Positions 26,863-35,043 of a stretch of DNA of 64,000 nt are shown one piece after another. Both the position numbers and the translations under genes were made by a program. Below the pieces are notes generated by a model. That model was not told the origin of the DNA, ran no database searches, and worked only from the letters and a program-made list of their open reading frames with translations. The stretch lies in contig JAFWYA010000056.1 in NCBI GenBank assembly GCA_017517815.1, positions 1-64,000 on the forward strand, written 5' to 3'. The first letter of the stretch is position 1. Each line of letters begins with the position of its first letter. This stretch comes from Clostridia bacterium. Its GTDB lineage: Bacteria; Bacillota_A; Clostridia; Christensenellales; Aristaeellaceae.

Positions 26863-27313
26863 GCAGCGCATTCACACTGATCCGAAACATTATTCCTGGC
26901 TGGCGGAACGTTTTTCTCCCCCATCGCCGGTCGTGCCCTGCCTGCTGCGCTCTTTCTGGGTGGGCGGCGTGATCTGCATGCTGGCACAGCTGATCACCGA
27001 TGCAGGGATGTACTGGCTGAAGCTGACATCACGCGACGCGTCCAGCCTGTCCAGCATTGTGCTGGTGTTTCTCACGGCGCTGCTGACAGGCATAGGTGTG
27101 TTTGACAAACTGGGCAAATATGCCGGAGCCGGTACTTTTGTGCCCATCACTGGCTTTGCAAATGCCATGGTATCCCCAGCGCTGGAATTCCGCCGCGAGG
27201 GTCTGGTACTGGGGCTGGGTGCAAAGCTGTTTTCCATCGCGGGGCCTGTGCTTGTGTACGGCGTAGGTTCTTCCGTGGTATACGGGCTGATCTACGCCCT
27301 GTTCATACGCTGA
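26855..27313 (+). CDS. spoVAC: Stage V sporulation protein AC
   Basis: 152 residues with five or so membrane segments (GGVICMLAQLITDAGMYWL; IVLVFLTALLTGIGVFDKLG; GAGTFVPITGFANAMVSPAL). The VPITGFAN motif is typical. SpoVAC is part of the forespore inner-membrane channel that loads dipicolinic acid during sporulation and releases it at germination; B. subtilis SpoVAC is mechanosensitive. The start is TTG at 26855 after GGAGGAGG. It opens the AC-AD-AE set. Confidence 0.95.
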   Translation: MDKQRIHTDPKHYSWLAERFSPPSPVVPCLLRSFWVGGVICMLAQLITDAGMYWLKLTSRDASSLSSIVLVFLTALLTGIGVFDKLGKYAGAGTFVPITGFANAMVSPALEFRREGLVLGLGAKLFSIAGPVLVYGVGSSVVYGLIYALFIR

Positions 27314-27325
27314 AAGGAGAAATCC

Positions 27326-28351
27326 ATGGCATCCAAACGTATCGGCCTGCAGACCATTGAACTGCCGCTTCGTCCGGCGATTACCGGCTCTGCCGCCTGT
27401 GTAGGCCGCAAAGAGGGCGAAGGGCCACTGGGCGAGCATTTTGACTTTATCGCCAAAGATGAAATGGTTGGTCAGGAGAGTTTTGAACTGGCTGAAAAGC
27501 AGCTGTATCTGGATGCCATCCGCAAAGCCATCCGCAAAGGTGGATCACGCCCTGAAGAAGTGCAGTTTCTGTTGGGCGGAGACCTGCTTAACCAGATCAT
27601 CACCGCGTCTTTTTCTGCACGCGACCTGGGCATTCCGTTCATCGGCCTGTACGGTGCCTGCTCCACCATGGCGGAAAGTCTGGCATTGGGCAGCATGCTG
27701 CTGGACGGCGAGCATGCCTCGCAGGTGGTATGTGCAGCCAGCAGTCATTTCTGCACGGCTGAACGCCAGTACCGCTATCCGCTGGAATTCGGCACACAGC
27801 GTTCCCCTACAGCCCAGTGGACGGTGACCGGTGCAGGCGCTTCTTTGCTAAGCCTGTCTCCTGCCGTTCCTGTACTGGCGCATGTAACCCAAATTTGCAT
27901 GGGACGTGTGGTCGATTTAGGCATCACCGACGCCAATAACATGGGCGCAGCTATGGCTCCTGCCGCTGCCGATACGCTGCTGGCCTTCTTTGCTGATACG
28001 CATACGCAGCCGGATGATTACGACCTGATCGTCACCGGGGATCTGGGTCAGGTAGGACATGACCTGCTGATGCAGCTGATGCGTGAACAGCGTCGGCCCC
28101 TCCCCGGCGACCGTTACACAGACTGCGGCTTGCTGATCTACGACCGAAAAGCGCAGGACGTGCACGCAGGCGGCAGCGGCTGCGGCTGCAGCGCCAGCGT
28201 GCTCAATGCCTACCTGCTGCCCATGCTTCAGCGCCGTGAGATTCGCCGTATGTTGTTTATGGCTACAGGTGCGCTGATGTCGCTTACATCCAGCCAGCAG
28301 GGTGAAAGCATTCCCGGCATTGCGCATGCAGTGCTATTGGAAAGTCCATAA
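27326..28351 (+). CDS. spoVAD: Stage V sporulation protein AD
   Basis: 341 residues, soluble, with a thiolase-like fold: GGDLLNQIITASFSARDLGI, YGACSTMAESLALGSMLL, and a C-terminal FMATGALMSLTSSQQGESI. SpoVAD binds dipicolinic acid directly and sits on the outer face of the spore inner membrane with SpoVAC. AAAGGAG precedes the ATG. It is 12 nt after spoVAC. Confidence 0.97.
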   Translation: MASKRIGLQTIELPLRPAITGSAACVGRKEGEGPLGEHFDFIAKDEMVGQESFELAEKQLYLDAIRKAIRKGGSRPEEVQFLLGGDLLNQIITASFSARDLGIPFIGLYGACSTMAESLALGSMLLDGEHASQVVCAASSHFCTAERQYRYPLEFGTQRSPTAQWTVTGAGASLLSLSPAVPVLAHVTQICMGRVVDLGITDANNMGAAMAPAAADTLLAFFADTHTQPDDYDLIVTGDLGQVGHDLLMQLMREQRRPLPGDRYTDCGLLIYDRKAQDVHAGGSGCGCSASVLNAYLLPMLQRREIRRMLFMATGALMSLTSSQQGESIPGIAHAVLLESP

Positions 28352-28377
28352 AAAAGCGGCAGTTTTGCTGCCGCTTT
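28352..28377 (+). terminator. Hairpin between spoVAD and spoVAE
   Basis: AAAGCGGCAG pairs with CTGCCGCTTT around TTTTG, followed only by TCAT. With a strong stem but no U tract it is a poor terminator. It may instead reduce readthrough or protect a processed mRNA end between spoVAD and spoVAE. Confidence 0.5.
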
Positions 28378-28394
28378 CATCGGAGGATTATACC

Positions 28395-28760
28395 ATGTTT
28401 GACTGGTTGATGTATGTGAAGGTATTTCTCGTTGGCGGAGCAATTTGCACCGTCGGCGAACTGCTGGTGCTTTTTACAAAGCTCACGCCCGCGCGCATTC
28501 TGGTGTGTTTCATTATTGCGGGCGTGGCGCTGAGCGCCGTGGGCCTGTACGGTCCGCTTGCAGCCTTTGCAGGCGCAGGTGCTACAACGCCGCTTACCGG
28601 CTTTGGACATGCGCTTTGTCAGGGGGTAAAGCACGCCGTGGAGGAAAGCGGCCTCATCGGCGCTTTCACAGGCGGACTTTCCGCAACGGCAGGCGGTATT
28701 GCAGCAGCCGTATTTTTTGGCGCGCTTGCGGGTTTCCTGTTCAAACCGCACAGCAAATAA
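28395..28760 (+). CDS. spoVAE: Stage V sporulation protein AE
   Basis: 121 residues, four membrane segments, the family's usual length. GGAICTVGELLVLFTKLTPARILV and ATTPLTGFGHALCQGV are characteristic. It is the third channel subunit for dipicolinic acid movement. CGGAGG lies 8 nt before the ATG. It ends 2 bp from the convergent spoVM-like micro-gene. Confidence 0.95.
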   Translation: MFDWLMYVKVFLVGGAICTVGELLVLFTKLTPARILVCFIIAGVALSAVGLYGPLAAFAGAGATTPLTGFGHALCQGVKHAVEESGLIGAFTGGLSATAGGIAAAVFFGALAGFLFKPHSK

Positions 28761-28762
28761 AG

Positions 28763-28846
28763 TCAGTCCTTTCTGCGGCGGATCAACAGTCTGAGCACGC
28801 CGCTCAGGAATCTGGGCGCTCTGACACAAACCATTTTTACAGCCAT
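28763..28846 (-). CDS. spoVM: SpoVM-like 27-residue spore-coat assembly peptide
   Basis: The peptide contains APRFLSGVLRLLI and ends in RKD. Set against B. subtilis SpoVM (26 residues, LPKFLGGIVRAML and terminal RKD) it matches in length, in the helix-breaking proline, in the amphipathic helix spacing and in the C-terminus. SpoVM lies flat on the forespore outer membrane, recognises its curvature and anchors the SpoIVA ATPase to start coat assembly. GGAGGTGA lies 4 nt before the ATG. A small membrane-protein gene ends 4 nt upstream, so the two are co-transcribed. It is too short for most gene finders. The assignment is by my own comparison. Confidence 0.8.
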   Translation of the reverse strand: MAVKMVCVRAPRFLSGVLRLLIRRRKD

Positions 28847-28850
28847 ACCG

Positions 28851-29033
28851 TCACCTCCAGGCGCTGCTCAGTTTCAGCAGCAGCAACCCCAGCGCGATTG
28901 CACCCACGCCCAGCAGTGCTGCCCATGCCCAGCATGGGATACATACAAACAGCAGCACAACGCCTGCTGCCAGCAGAATGATGCCTGCAACGTGCAACAC
29001 AGCCGACCGGTCCGTGGGATAGCATTTTCTCAT
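28851..29033 (-). CDS. 60-residue membrane protein upstream of spoVM
   Basis: Two hydrophobic stretches (HVAGIILLAAGVVLLFVCIP and WAALLGVGAIALGLLLLKL) after a short basic start. GAGGTGA precedes the ATG at 29033. Its stop lies within the ribosome-site region of the spoVM-like gene, so the two are probably translated from one message. A CATAAGCT box upstream is reminiscent of a sigma-E -10 element but is weak. It may be a small sporulation membrane protein; I know no assigned family. Confidence 0.65.
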   Translation of the reverse strand: MRKCYPTDRSAVLHVAGIILLAAGVVLLFVCIPCWAWAALLGVGAIALGLLLLKLSSAWR

Positions 29034-29087
29034 GCCGGGTCACCTCGCTCACAAACAGCTTATGCAGCATGAGCGAAAAAATGCGTC

Positions 29088-30110
29088 TTAAACCAGTTCA
29101 AACGGATCAACGCCGTTCCAGCGATACAGCCGTGCGCAGCTTGCAAAGCCTTGCTGCGTTTTTTCGTCGTGGGAAATATAAAACAGTCCGTCGCCCAGCG
29201 CGCAAAGCCCGGTGCTGCCCCATGCAAAATGCCATCCGTCGCCGCAGAGGCTGAGCACCTCTCCCCTTTCGCCTGCAAGCCCGGAGAGTTCACGCTATTC
29301 AGCAGCTTTAGATGCATCCACCGCAAAAAGACGGTAATTGGGATACTGCTGTTTCTTGCCTGGATAAACAGCCATCAGAAAAAGCCCTGAAGCCGGATCA
29401 TATTCAAGGTTTTGCACACCATAGGTGGTATTGCCCGTCGGCACAAAAAAGCGATGCAGCGGACAGGCGGGCCCGTTTCTATGCATGGCCGTCTGCACAA
29501 GCGGCTGTTCGTAGCGGCGCCAGTCCTGCGTGTCATAACACAGCAGCACCTGATGGTCGTTATCTTCACGCTGCGTATCGCTATACACGCCGTATGCCAC
29601 AAATAAATATTGTTTAGGATCGCTGCTGCCGGGCATGGGGCCGAAGGTCACGCCGTCGATCCCACTGCATCCATAGCGGTGAGGCGCGCCATTGAGGCCC
29701 TTTCCTTCATAGTCGTTAAGTACGTCCTGCAGAAAGACTGCAGTCATCACGCCGTCAGCCGATGCATCCATATCCGGCCGGTCAATGCGCGAAACGTCAA
29801 ACACAGCAATATAAAAACCGTTGGCCAATTCCGCATCAGAACCCACTCGCGCCAGAATGCCCCGGCCGATGGCGTCCGTCTTGTACTCCAGCGAACCGTA
29901 CAGCCTGCCATCCTCTTTGCAAAACGCAATGCAGCCCAAGTGACCCAGCAGTCCCCTGACGCTGCCGATGAACCTGCCGTTGAGATCAGTCTTCACAAGC
30001 ATGGTGGTAAATGAATACAGCATCCATCCATTCTTTTCATCCACCGCAATTCCCTGGCAATGACCGCCTTGCCATATGCCGGACTCAATCTGTTTGGGCC
30101 AGTTTTTCAT
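29088..30110 (-). pseudogene. Uncharacterised beta-rich protein interrupted by an in-frame amber codon
   Basis: From the ATG at 30110 (AAGGAG 9 nt upstream) 271 residues are read to a TAG at 29295-29297. Past it the same frame stays open for 68 more codons, to a TAA at 29088. The downstream part still reads like protein (GERGEVLSLCGDGWHFAWG, GLFYISHDEKTQQGFA). The whole product of about 340 residues resembles a repeat protein of beta-propeller type: GIAVDEKNGWMLYSF, LGCIAFCKEDGRLYGSLEY, VQNLEYDPASGLFLMAVY. The stop follows KAAE. Possible explanations are a recent nonsense mutation, readthrough, or a base-call error. I do not know the protein's role. Confidence 0.6.
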
Positions 30111-30271
30111 TTGGATCATCTCCTTCTGTGGGATAATATACGGCGAATATCCGCTTATTTCCTCTTGAAAAAATTCATCAATTCTACACAATTCCATCAT
30201 GCGCCGGACTCACTTTTCGTGTATGATAATCATGGTGTCCATCATAAACAGGGAAAGGTGTGTCATCCATT

Positions 30272-31801
30272 TTGAAAAAACTGCTGATTTGTCTGCTTTG
30301 TCTTTGCATGACGGTTCCAGCCTTTGCTGCCGAAGTGGAAACGGCGATTGTCCTCAGCGACGACGTGATTACCGTTAATGGCGAAGCGATTACGCAAGAT
30401 GAAAGTGCCAGCGTATATCTGGCGTACAAAAACGAAACGCATGAAGACGTTCCCAAGGACCTTAAAGACCTTTCTAACCGTGTGATCACCATCACCGCTG
30501 CCGGCACCTATCGTGTGAGCGGCACAGCAACCGACGCGCAGATCGTTGTACGCGCCGGAGAAACTGATCGGGTTCGGCTGATCCTCGACGGCATCGACAT
30601 CACCTGCCGCACCGCATCCGCCATCATCGGCGAAAAGGCCTACGATCCCCGTGTACCCGGCGAATACGGTCTGACTATCGAGTTGGCCGAAGGCAGCGTA
30701 AACAATGTGACCGGCTCCCACACCAAAAAGCTCAGCGATGACGACGTCAAGTACGACGGAGCGATCGACTCGCTGGTCTCCCTTGGTTTTGAGGGCAGCG
30801 GCAAGCTGATTGTAGATGCTGACAACGAGGGCATTGAAGTCAAATACGGCCACATGACTATCAACGGAGGCGTGTTCGAAGTGTCCTCCGGCGACGATCC
30901 GCTCAACGTGAGCGAGGACGGAGTAGGTACGCTCACCGTCAACGACGGTTATCTCTACTCCGCCGTCAAGCCTGAAAAAGGCGGTGAGGGCGACGGCATT
31001 GATTCCAACGGTTACATCATCTTCAACGGCGGCACCATCATCAACCTGGCCCATCCCACCAGCGGCGACAGCGGCATCGACTCCGATATGGGCAGCAGCA
31101 TCAACGGCGGCGTGGTTGTTGGTGCAGGCAACATGTACGATCCCATTGATGAAAACAGCGACCAGCTGTTCATGATGCTGGAATTCGGCCAGTCTACAGA
31201 TGATCTGGTGGTTGTGACCGACGAGCACGATGTGCCTGTCTTCGCCTATGATTTCCCCCACAGTTATACCTACATTGCCTTCTCCACCCCTGAACTGACG
31301 GAAGGCGCTTACCGCGTGTATCTGGGCGGAGAGATCGAAGGAGAACAGACCAACGGCCTGTACACCTCCATCATCTCTTATGTACCCGGCACGCGCATGC
31401 AGCACGGCGGCGACACGGCAGCGCAGGCGGGCGGCATGCCCCGGCCTGACATGGGCGGCCAGCAGCCGCCCGAAATGCCCGATTTCGGCGCGTTGCAGCA
31501 GGCCTTTGCGAATGTTGATCTCAATGAGATTCTCAAGGATACCGATCTGAACGAGCTGCTTGCCGACAAAGATCTCAACCAGCTGCTGACCGGCTTCAGC
31601 CTGACCGATATTCTGACTGACGAACAGATCGCAGAGTATTTCGGTGATGCTGATCCGACCATGCTGGAAGTGTTCGGTGGAAGAGGACGTGGCTTCGGCG
31701 GTGGACACCGCATGCTGGAATCCTCCGCAGAAGTAGCGACAGATCTGTTCATGTTGACGAAAAATTCCACTGGATTTACCGCCATTGTCTCTGCTGAGTA
31801 A
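30272..31801 (+). CDS. Secreted carbohydrate-binding-like protein (Cthe_2159/DUF4353 family)
   Basis: About 509 residues. A signal peptide (KKLLICLLCLCMTVPAFAAE) is followed by the parallel beta-helix family typified by Cthe_2159: AGTYRVSGTATDAQIVV, DGIDITCRTASAI, DNEGIEVKYGHMTINGG, DGIDSNGYIIFNGGT and SGIDSDMGSSING. Such proteins bind pectin-like polysaccharides with calcium. The C-terminal 120 residues are Gln/Gly/Pro-rich, then a short repeat based on DLNEILKDTDLNELLADKDL. No anchor motif. The TTG at 30272 is preferred because AAAGGTG lies about 11 nt upstream; a GTG at 30260 would abut the ribosome site. Confidence 0.82.
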   Translation: MKKLLICLLCLCMTVPAFAAEVETAIVLSDDVITVNGEAITQDESASVYLAYKNETHEDVPKDLKDLSNRVITITAAGTYRVSGTATDAQIVVRAGETDRVRLILDGIDITCRTASAIIGEKAYDPRVPGEYGLTIELAEGSVNNVTGSHTKKLSDDDVKYDGAIDSLVSLGFEGSGKLIVDADNEGIEVKYGHMTINGGVFEVSSGDDPLNVSEDGVGTLTVNDGYLYSAVKPEKGGEGDGIDSNGYIIFNGGTIINLAHPTSGDSGIDSDMGSSINGGVVVGAGNMYDPIDENSDQLFMMLEFGQSTDDLVVVTDEHDVPVFAYDFPHSYTYIAFSTPELTEGAYRVYLGGEIEGEQTNGLYTSIISYVPGTRMQHGGDTAAQAGGMPRPDMGGQQPPEMPDFGALQQAFANVDLNEILKDTDLNELLADKDLNQLLTGFSLTDILTDEQIAEYFGDADPTMLEVFGGRGRGFGGGHRMLESSAEVATDLFMLTKNSTGFTAIVSAE

Positions 31802-31803
31802 AC

Positions 31804-31843
31804 ATCAAAAAAAGGACTGTTCCTTTCGGAACAGTCCTTTTTG
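31804..31843. terminator. Bidirectional terminator
   Basis: AAAGGACTGTTCC/GGAACAGTCCTTT stem with TTTC loop, A-run before and T-run after, between convergent genes. Confidence 0.92.
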
Positions 31844-31851
31844 GGCTTGTT

Positions 31852-34800
31852 TTATTCGCCCTTTGCGATCAATCCGGCGTACAGATTGGCCGGTTCGCCC
31901 CTGAGCGACTGCACAGCCAGTTCTGCAGCTTTAGCCTTGTCGCCGGCAGCCCAGTGGGCCATGGCGCTCTGCCAGCTGCAGCCAGCCTTGCGCAGCGTTT
32001 TGGCATCTTCCATGAAGGAAATGAAGAACGGCGTGGTCTTGTAGTAGCCTGCGTCGCGGGCAGAGGCGGCCTTCTGCTGCTTGCGCAGATGTTCGGCCAC
32101 CATCTCCTGCGCAGGGCCGGGACGGCCGGTGGCCTTCAGGGCCATGGCCTGCCAGCAGCCCAGCTCCGGCAGATGCATGTTGGAGAAGTAGTCGATCTTC
32201 AGAATGAGGATATGGTCATACAGCTTGCGGGCTTCTTCCGGCTTGCCCAGCTTTTCAAGGCACTGTGCCTCGTAGTACTGATGCGGCACCAGCAGCACTT
32301 CGTTCCACAGACCTGCGCCAAGGTTATCCGGCAGCACCTGCGCCTTGCGGAAATGGTCCAGCGCTTCTTCGAACTTACCGGCGTTAAACAGCTTGCGGCC
32401 CATGGCATGATGCGCGAACATGAACTGCTCAGCCACGGCGTGCTCACCGCCTTCGCAGGGGGTGAAGTTCTTGCCAAGCATCAGGTCGAGCACTTCTTCG
32501 TGGCGGCCTGCAGTATTGAGCGCACGGCACAGCTCGATGGCGGTATCCTCGCGCTTGTAGCCTTCCTTCAGCAGGAACGCAGCAATCTCGTTGGGATCGA
32601 CCTGCATACGGGTCATCAGATGAGCGGTCTCCCATACCAGCTCGCCGTCGCCGGGCTTGCGCTCCAACGCCATCTGCATCAGGCCCAGCGCCTCTTCGCG
32701 CTTGCCCAGATGGCTGTAGCGGGCCACAGCCAGATTGCGGTAGGGCATGTAGCCGTCGGGATCGACCTTCACAGCGCGCTCCCACAGCACTTCAGCGTCA
32801 GCATGGTTGCCGCTGGCGTATTCGATGCAGGCCAGCAGGTTGAGCGCATTCGCATCCGCAGGCTTTGCCGCAACAGCCGCCTTCAGGGCGATATATTCGA
32901 TGGAGCGCATCGGATAGGCAACGCCGCAGGCCAGTCCGGCGGCAGCTTCCAACGCACTCTGGTCATCGCTGAGATACCAGCGCACGTATTCGGTCTGCGC
33001 ACACTTGACAGGCAGGCCTGCAAGGATCTGCACAGCCAGCTCGCATTCGCCCATCGCTGTCAGATCCGCCGTGATGTCCAGCGCGGACTGGCAGACGTCG
33101 CTGAGCAGCGTGGCATACAGCGCATCGGTCGCGCCATACTTGAGCGCGCGCAGGGTCAGGTTGAGCGCGTCAAACTTTTCAGCCTGTGCAAGAGCCTCCG
33201 CCGCCTTTTCAGGGCAGATGTGACGGAGTGCAACTGCCTTCACCAGCATGGCTGTTTCGTTTCCGGCATGCTGCTTAAGCGCCTCTTCAGCGTGCAGCAG
33301 CATTTCGTCATAGTCGCCGCGGCGACCTTCCAGCATAGCCACACGAGTCATGGCACGGGAGCGGCTGTCCTGCGCCCAGGCAGACTGCATGTACCAGTCC
33401 CAAGCCTCTTCATCGCGGCCAAGGGCCTCCAGAATGCGGCCCATCAGATACTGCAGTTCGCCGCTTTCGGGATGGAAGTTGCGCACCGTGACCACACGCC
33501 AGGCATGCTGTGCCAGTTCATAGGCGTTTTCAGGACGGAAATGAGCCAGTTCCCAGGCCGCCAGCGCAGTCAAAGCGGGGGCATAATCGGGGTCATGACG
33601 CAGCGCCTCGCGCCAGTAGCCATCGGGACGCACGGCGGGATCGCGGTACTGCTCGGCATGCACACCCAGCAGGTACAGTTCCTGTGCGGTCTTGAGCATA
33701 TCCAGCGAGGGATTATCCGGGATGGTCTCAGGCATCTCATGCAGCTGAGGCTCGGTCTTCTGATAGCTCAGCCACACCTTGCCCTTGGGAGAGATCAGCT
33801 GGAAGGTTTCCAGTTCTCCGTTCAGCTCTGCGCTGAAAATATTTTCAGGATCAGCATCAAACACGGTTTCAACGCCGTTGATCACGACCTTCGCACCCTT
33901 CAGGGCCACGGTGGCCTGCACGTTCAGCCTGCTGTTTTCAACAGAGACAGAGGCTTCCTTGCAGGCGCACAGCGGAGCGCCCACATCGCCGATGGGGTAC
34001 CACATCTGCGAGAATTCCTTGCTCTCATAGGGCTGCAGCCATGCAAAGTCGGGCTGGTTGAGCGAATAGCTGGAGGCCATCAGCTCAGCATAAGCGCCGT
34101 CGGTATCGGTCAGTGCCTTTTCCCAGCTGCGGGACAGCTGATTGTACGCCCAGGTGAACATCTTCTTGCCAACGCTCACGGTACGGTCAGCCACATGCAC
34201 AACGCCGGCGCGCTTGCCTTCGTCATAGCCGCCGAAGAAGTCATAGTTGGAGGTGGCGCAGAAATAGGACGTAGGCTGATAGGTGTTCTTGTGGTAGGAA
34301 ATATCCACACCGTCGCCCATGCGGATGCCGTTGTACACACCGGAAGCCACCGGGTAGGCAGTCACGTTCTTGCGGTAGTGGAACTGCACATACTTCACAT
34401 CCGGCGGGAACACCAGACGGTACTGCTCATTCACCGGCACGGCGGCGTTCTCCCACCACAGGAAGGAGTGGCGGCTGGCCGTGGGGTTGTATACCTTCAT
34501 ACGGGTGTCAAAACGCGCTTCGCCGGGCTCCAGATGCACGCCCACCATGCCCTTCATACGGTCGAGAGGCTCATTTTCGCTCATCCACACGGTCACGGCG
34601 CCGTTTTCGTGCTCTTCGATCTGCACGTCCACAGGCATAAAGGTGCTGGGACGATGATGGCAGGGCCAGTTGAATTCGCAGCCGCCGGAGATCCAGCTGC
34701 CAAGCAGACCGATCAGCGCGGGCTTGATGACGTGCTGCTTGTAGAAGAAGTCATAGCCGGTGCGCTTGTCATAGGCGGAGTAGATGCGGCCACCCAGTTC

Positions 34801-35025
34801 GGGCATAAGTTCTACCCTGATATACTCGTTTTCCAGCGTAATGACGCGGAAGGGCTTTTCCTCGCGATGCTCGCGGTCAACCTTCATAACGACCTTGCTG
34901 GGGTAGGGATTGCCGCTGGAGCGCTGATGCACGCGGTGCTCCGCAAACATGGGCAGCTCTTCAGCGTCGGGAGAGGGATACGCCATCATCAGGCGAAGTT
35001 CGTCATTCACGATTACCTTGTTCAT
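31852..35025 (-). CDS. DUF5107 domain protein with long TPR array (first copy)
   Basis: 1057 residues. Residues about 55-350 form a DUF5107 domain, an aldose-epimerase-like beta-sandwich: ENEYIRVELMPELGGRIYSAYDK, WISGGCEFNWPCHH and FLWWENAAVPV. From about 450 to the end come roughly fifteen tetratricopeptide-like repeats (ALTALAAWELAHFRPENAYEL, YMPYRNLAVARYSHLGKREE). No signal peptide. DUF5107 proteins are found with glycoside hydrolases and are thought to act on sugar chains, possibly as epimerases or hydrolases; none is certain. It follows the GH50-like gene by 18 nt and is probably co-transcribed. A shorter paralogue lies at 40495-42465. Confidence 0.85.
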   Translation of the reverse strand: MNKVIVNDELRLMMAYPSPDAEELPMFAEHRVHQRSSGNPYPSKVVMKVDREHREEKPFRVITLENEYIRVELMPELGGRIYSAYDKRTGYDFFYKQHVIKPALIGLLGSWISGGCEFNWPCHHRPSTFMPVDVQIEEHENGAVTVWMSENEPLDRMKGMVGVHLEPGEARFDTRMKVYNPTASRHSFLWWENAAVPVNEQYRLVFPPDVKYVQFHYRKNVTAYPVASGVYNGIRMGDGVDISYHKNTYQPTSYFCATSNYDFFGGYDEGKRAGVVHVADRTVSVGKKMFTWAYNQLSRSWEKALTDTDGAYAELMASSYSLNQPDFAWLQPYESKEFSQMWYPIGDVGAPLCACKEASVSVENSRLNVQATVALKGAKVVINGVETVFDADPENIFSAELNGELETFQLISPKGKVWLSYQKTEPQLHEMPETIPDNPSLDMLKTAQELYLLGVHAEQYRDPAVRPDGYWREALRHDPDYAPALTALAAWELAHFRPENAYELAQHAWRVVTVRNFHPESGELQYLMGRILEALGRDEEAWDWYMQSAWAQDSRSRAMTRVAMLEGRRGDYDEMLLHAEEALKQHAGNETAMLVKAVALRHICPEKAAEALAQAEKFDALNLTLRALKYGATDALYATLLSDVCQSALDITADLTAMGECELAVQILAGLPVKCAQTEYVRWYLSDDQSALEAAAGLACGVAYPMRSIEYIALKAAVAAKPADANALNLLACIEYASGNHADAEVLWERAVKVDPDGYMPYRNLAVARYSHLGKREEALGLMQMALERKPGDGELVWETAHLMTRMQVDPNEIAAFLLKEGYKREDTAIELCRALNTAGRHEEVLDLMLGKNFTPCEGGEHAVAEQFMFAHHAMGRKLFNAGKFEEALDHFRKAQVLPDNLGAGLWNEVLLVPHQYYEAQCLEKLGKPEEARKLYDHILILKIDYFSNMHLPELGCWQAMALKATGRPGPAQEMVAEHLRKQQKAASARDAGYYKTTPFFISFMEDAKTLRKAGCSWQSAMAHWAAGDKAKAAELAVQSLRGEPANLYAGLIAKGE

Positions 35026-35043
35026 TTCATTGCCTCCTGCTTC

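Noticed and set aside
29060..29326. 88-codon minus-strand frame downstream of the amber-interrupted gene
   Set aside because: It is in another frame from the continuing protein. The in-frame continuation after the TAG makes better protein sequence.
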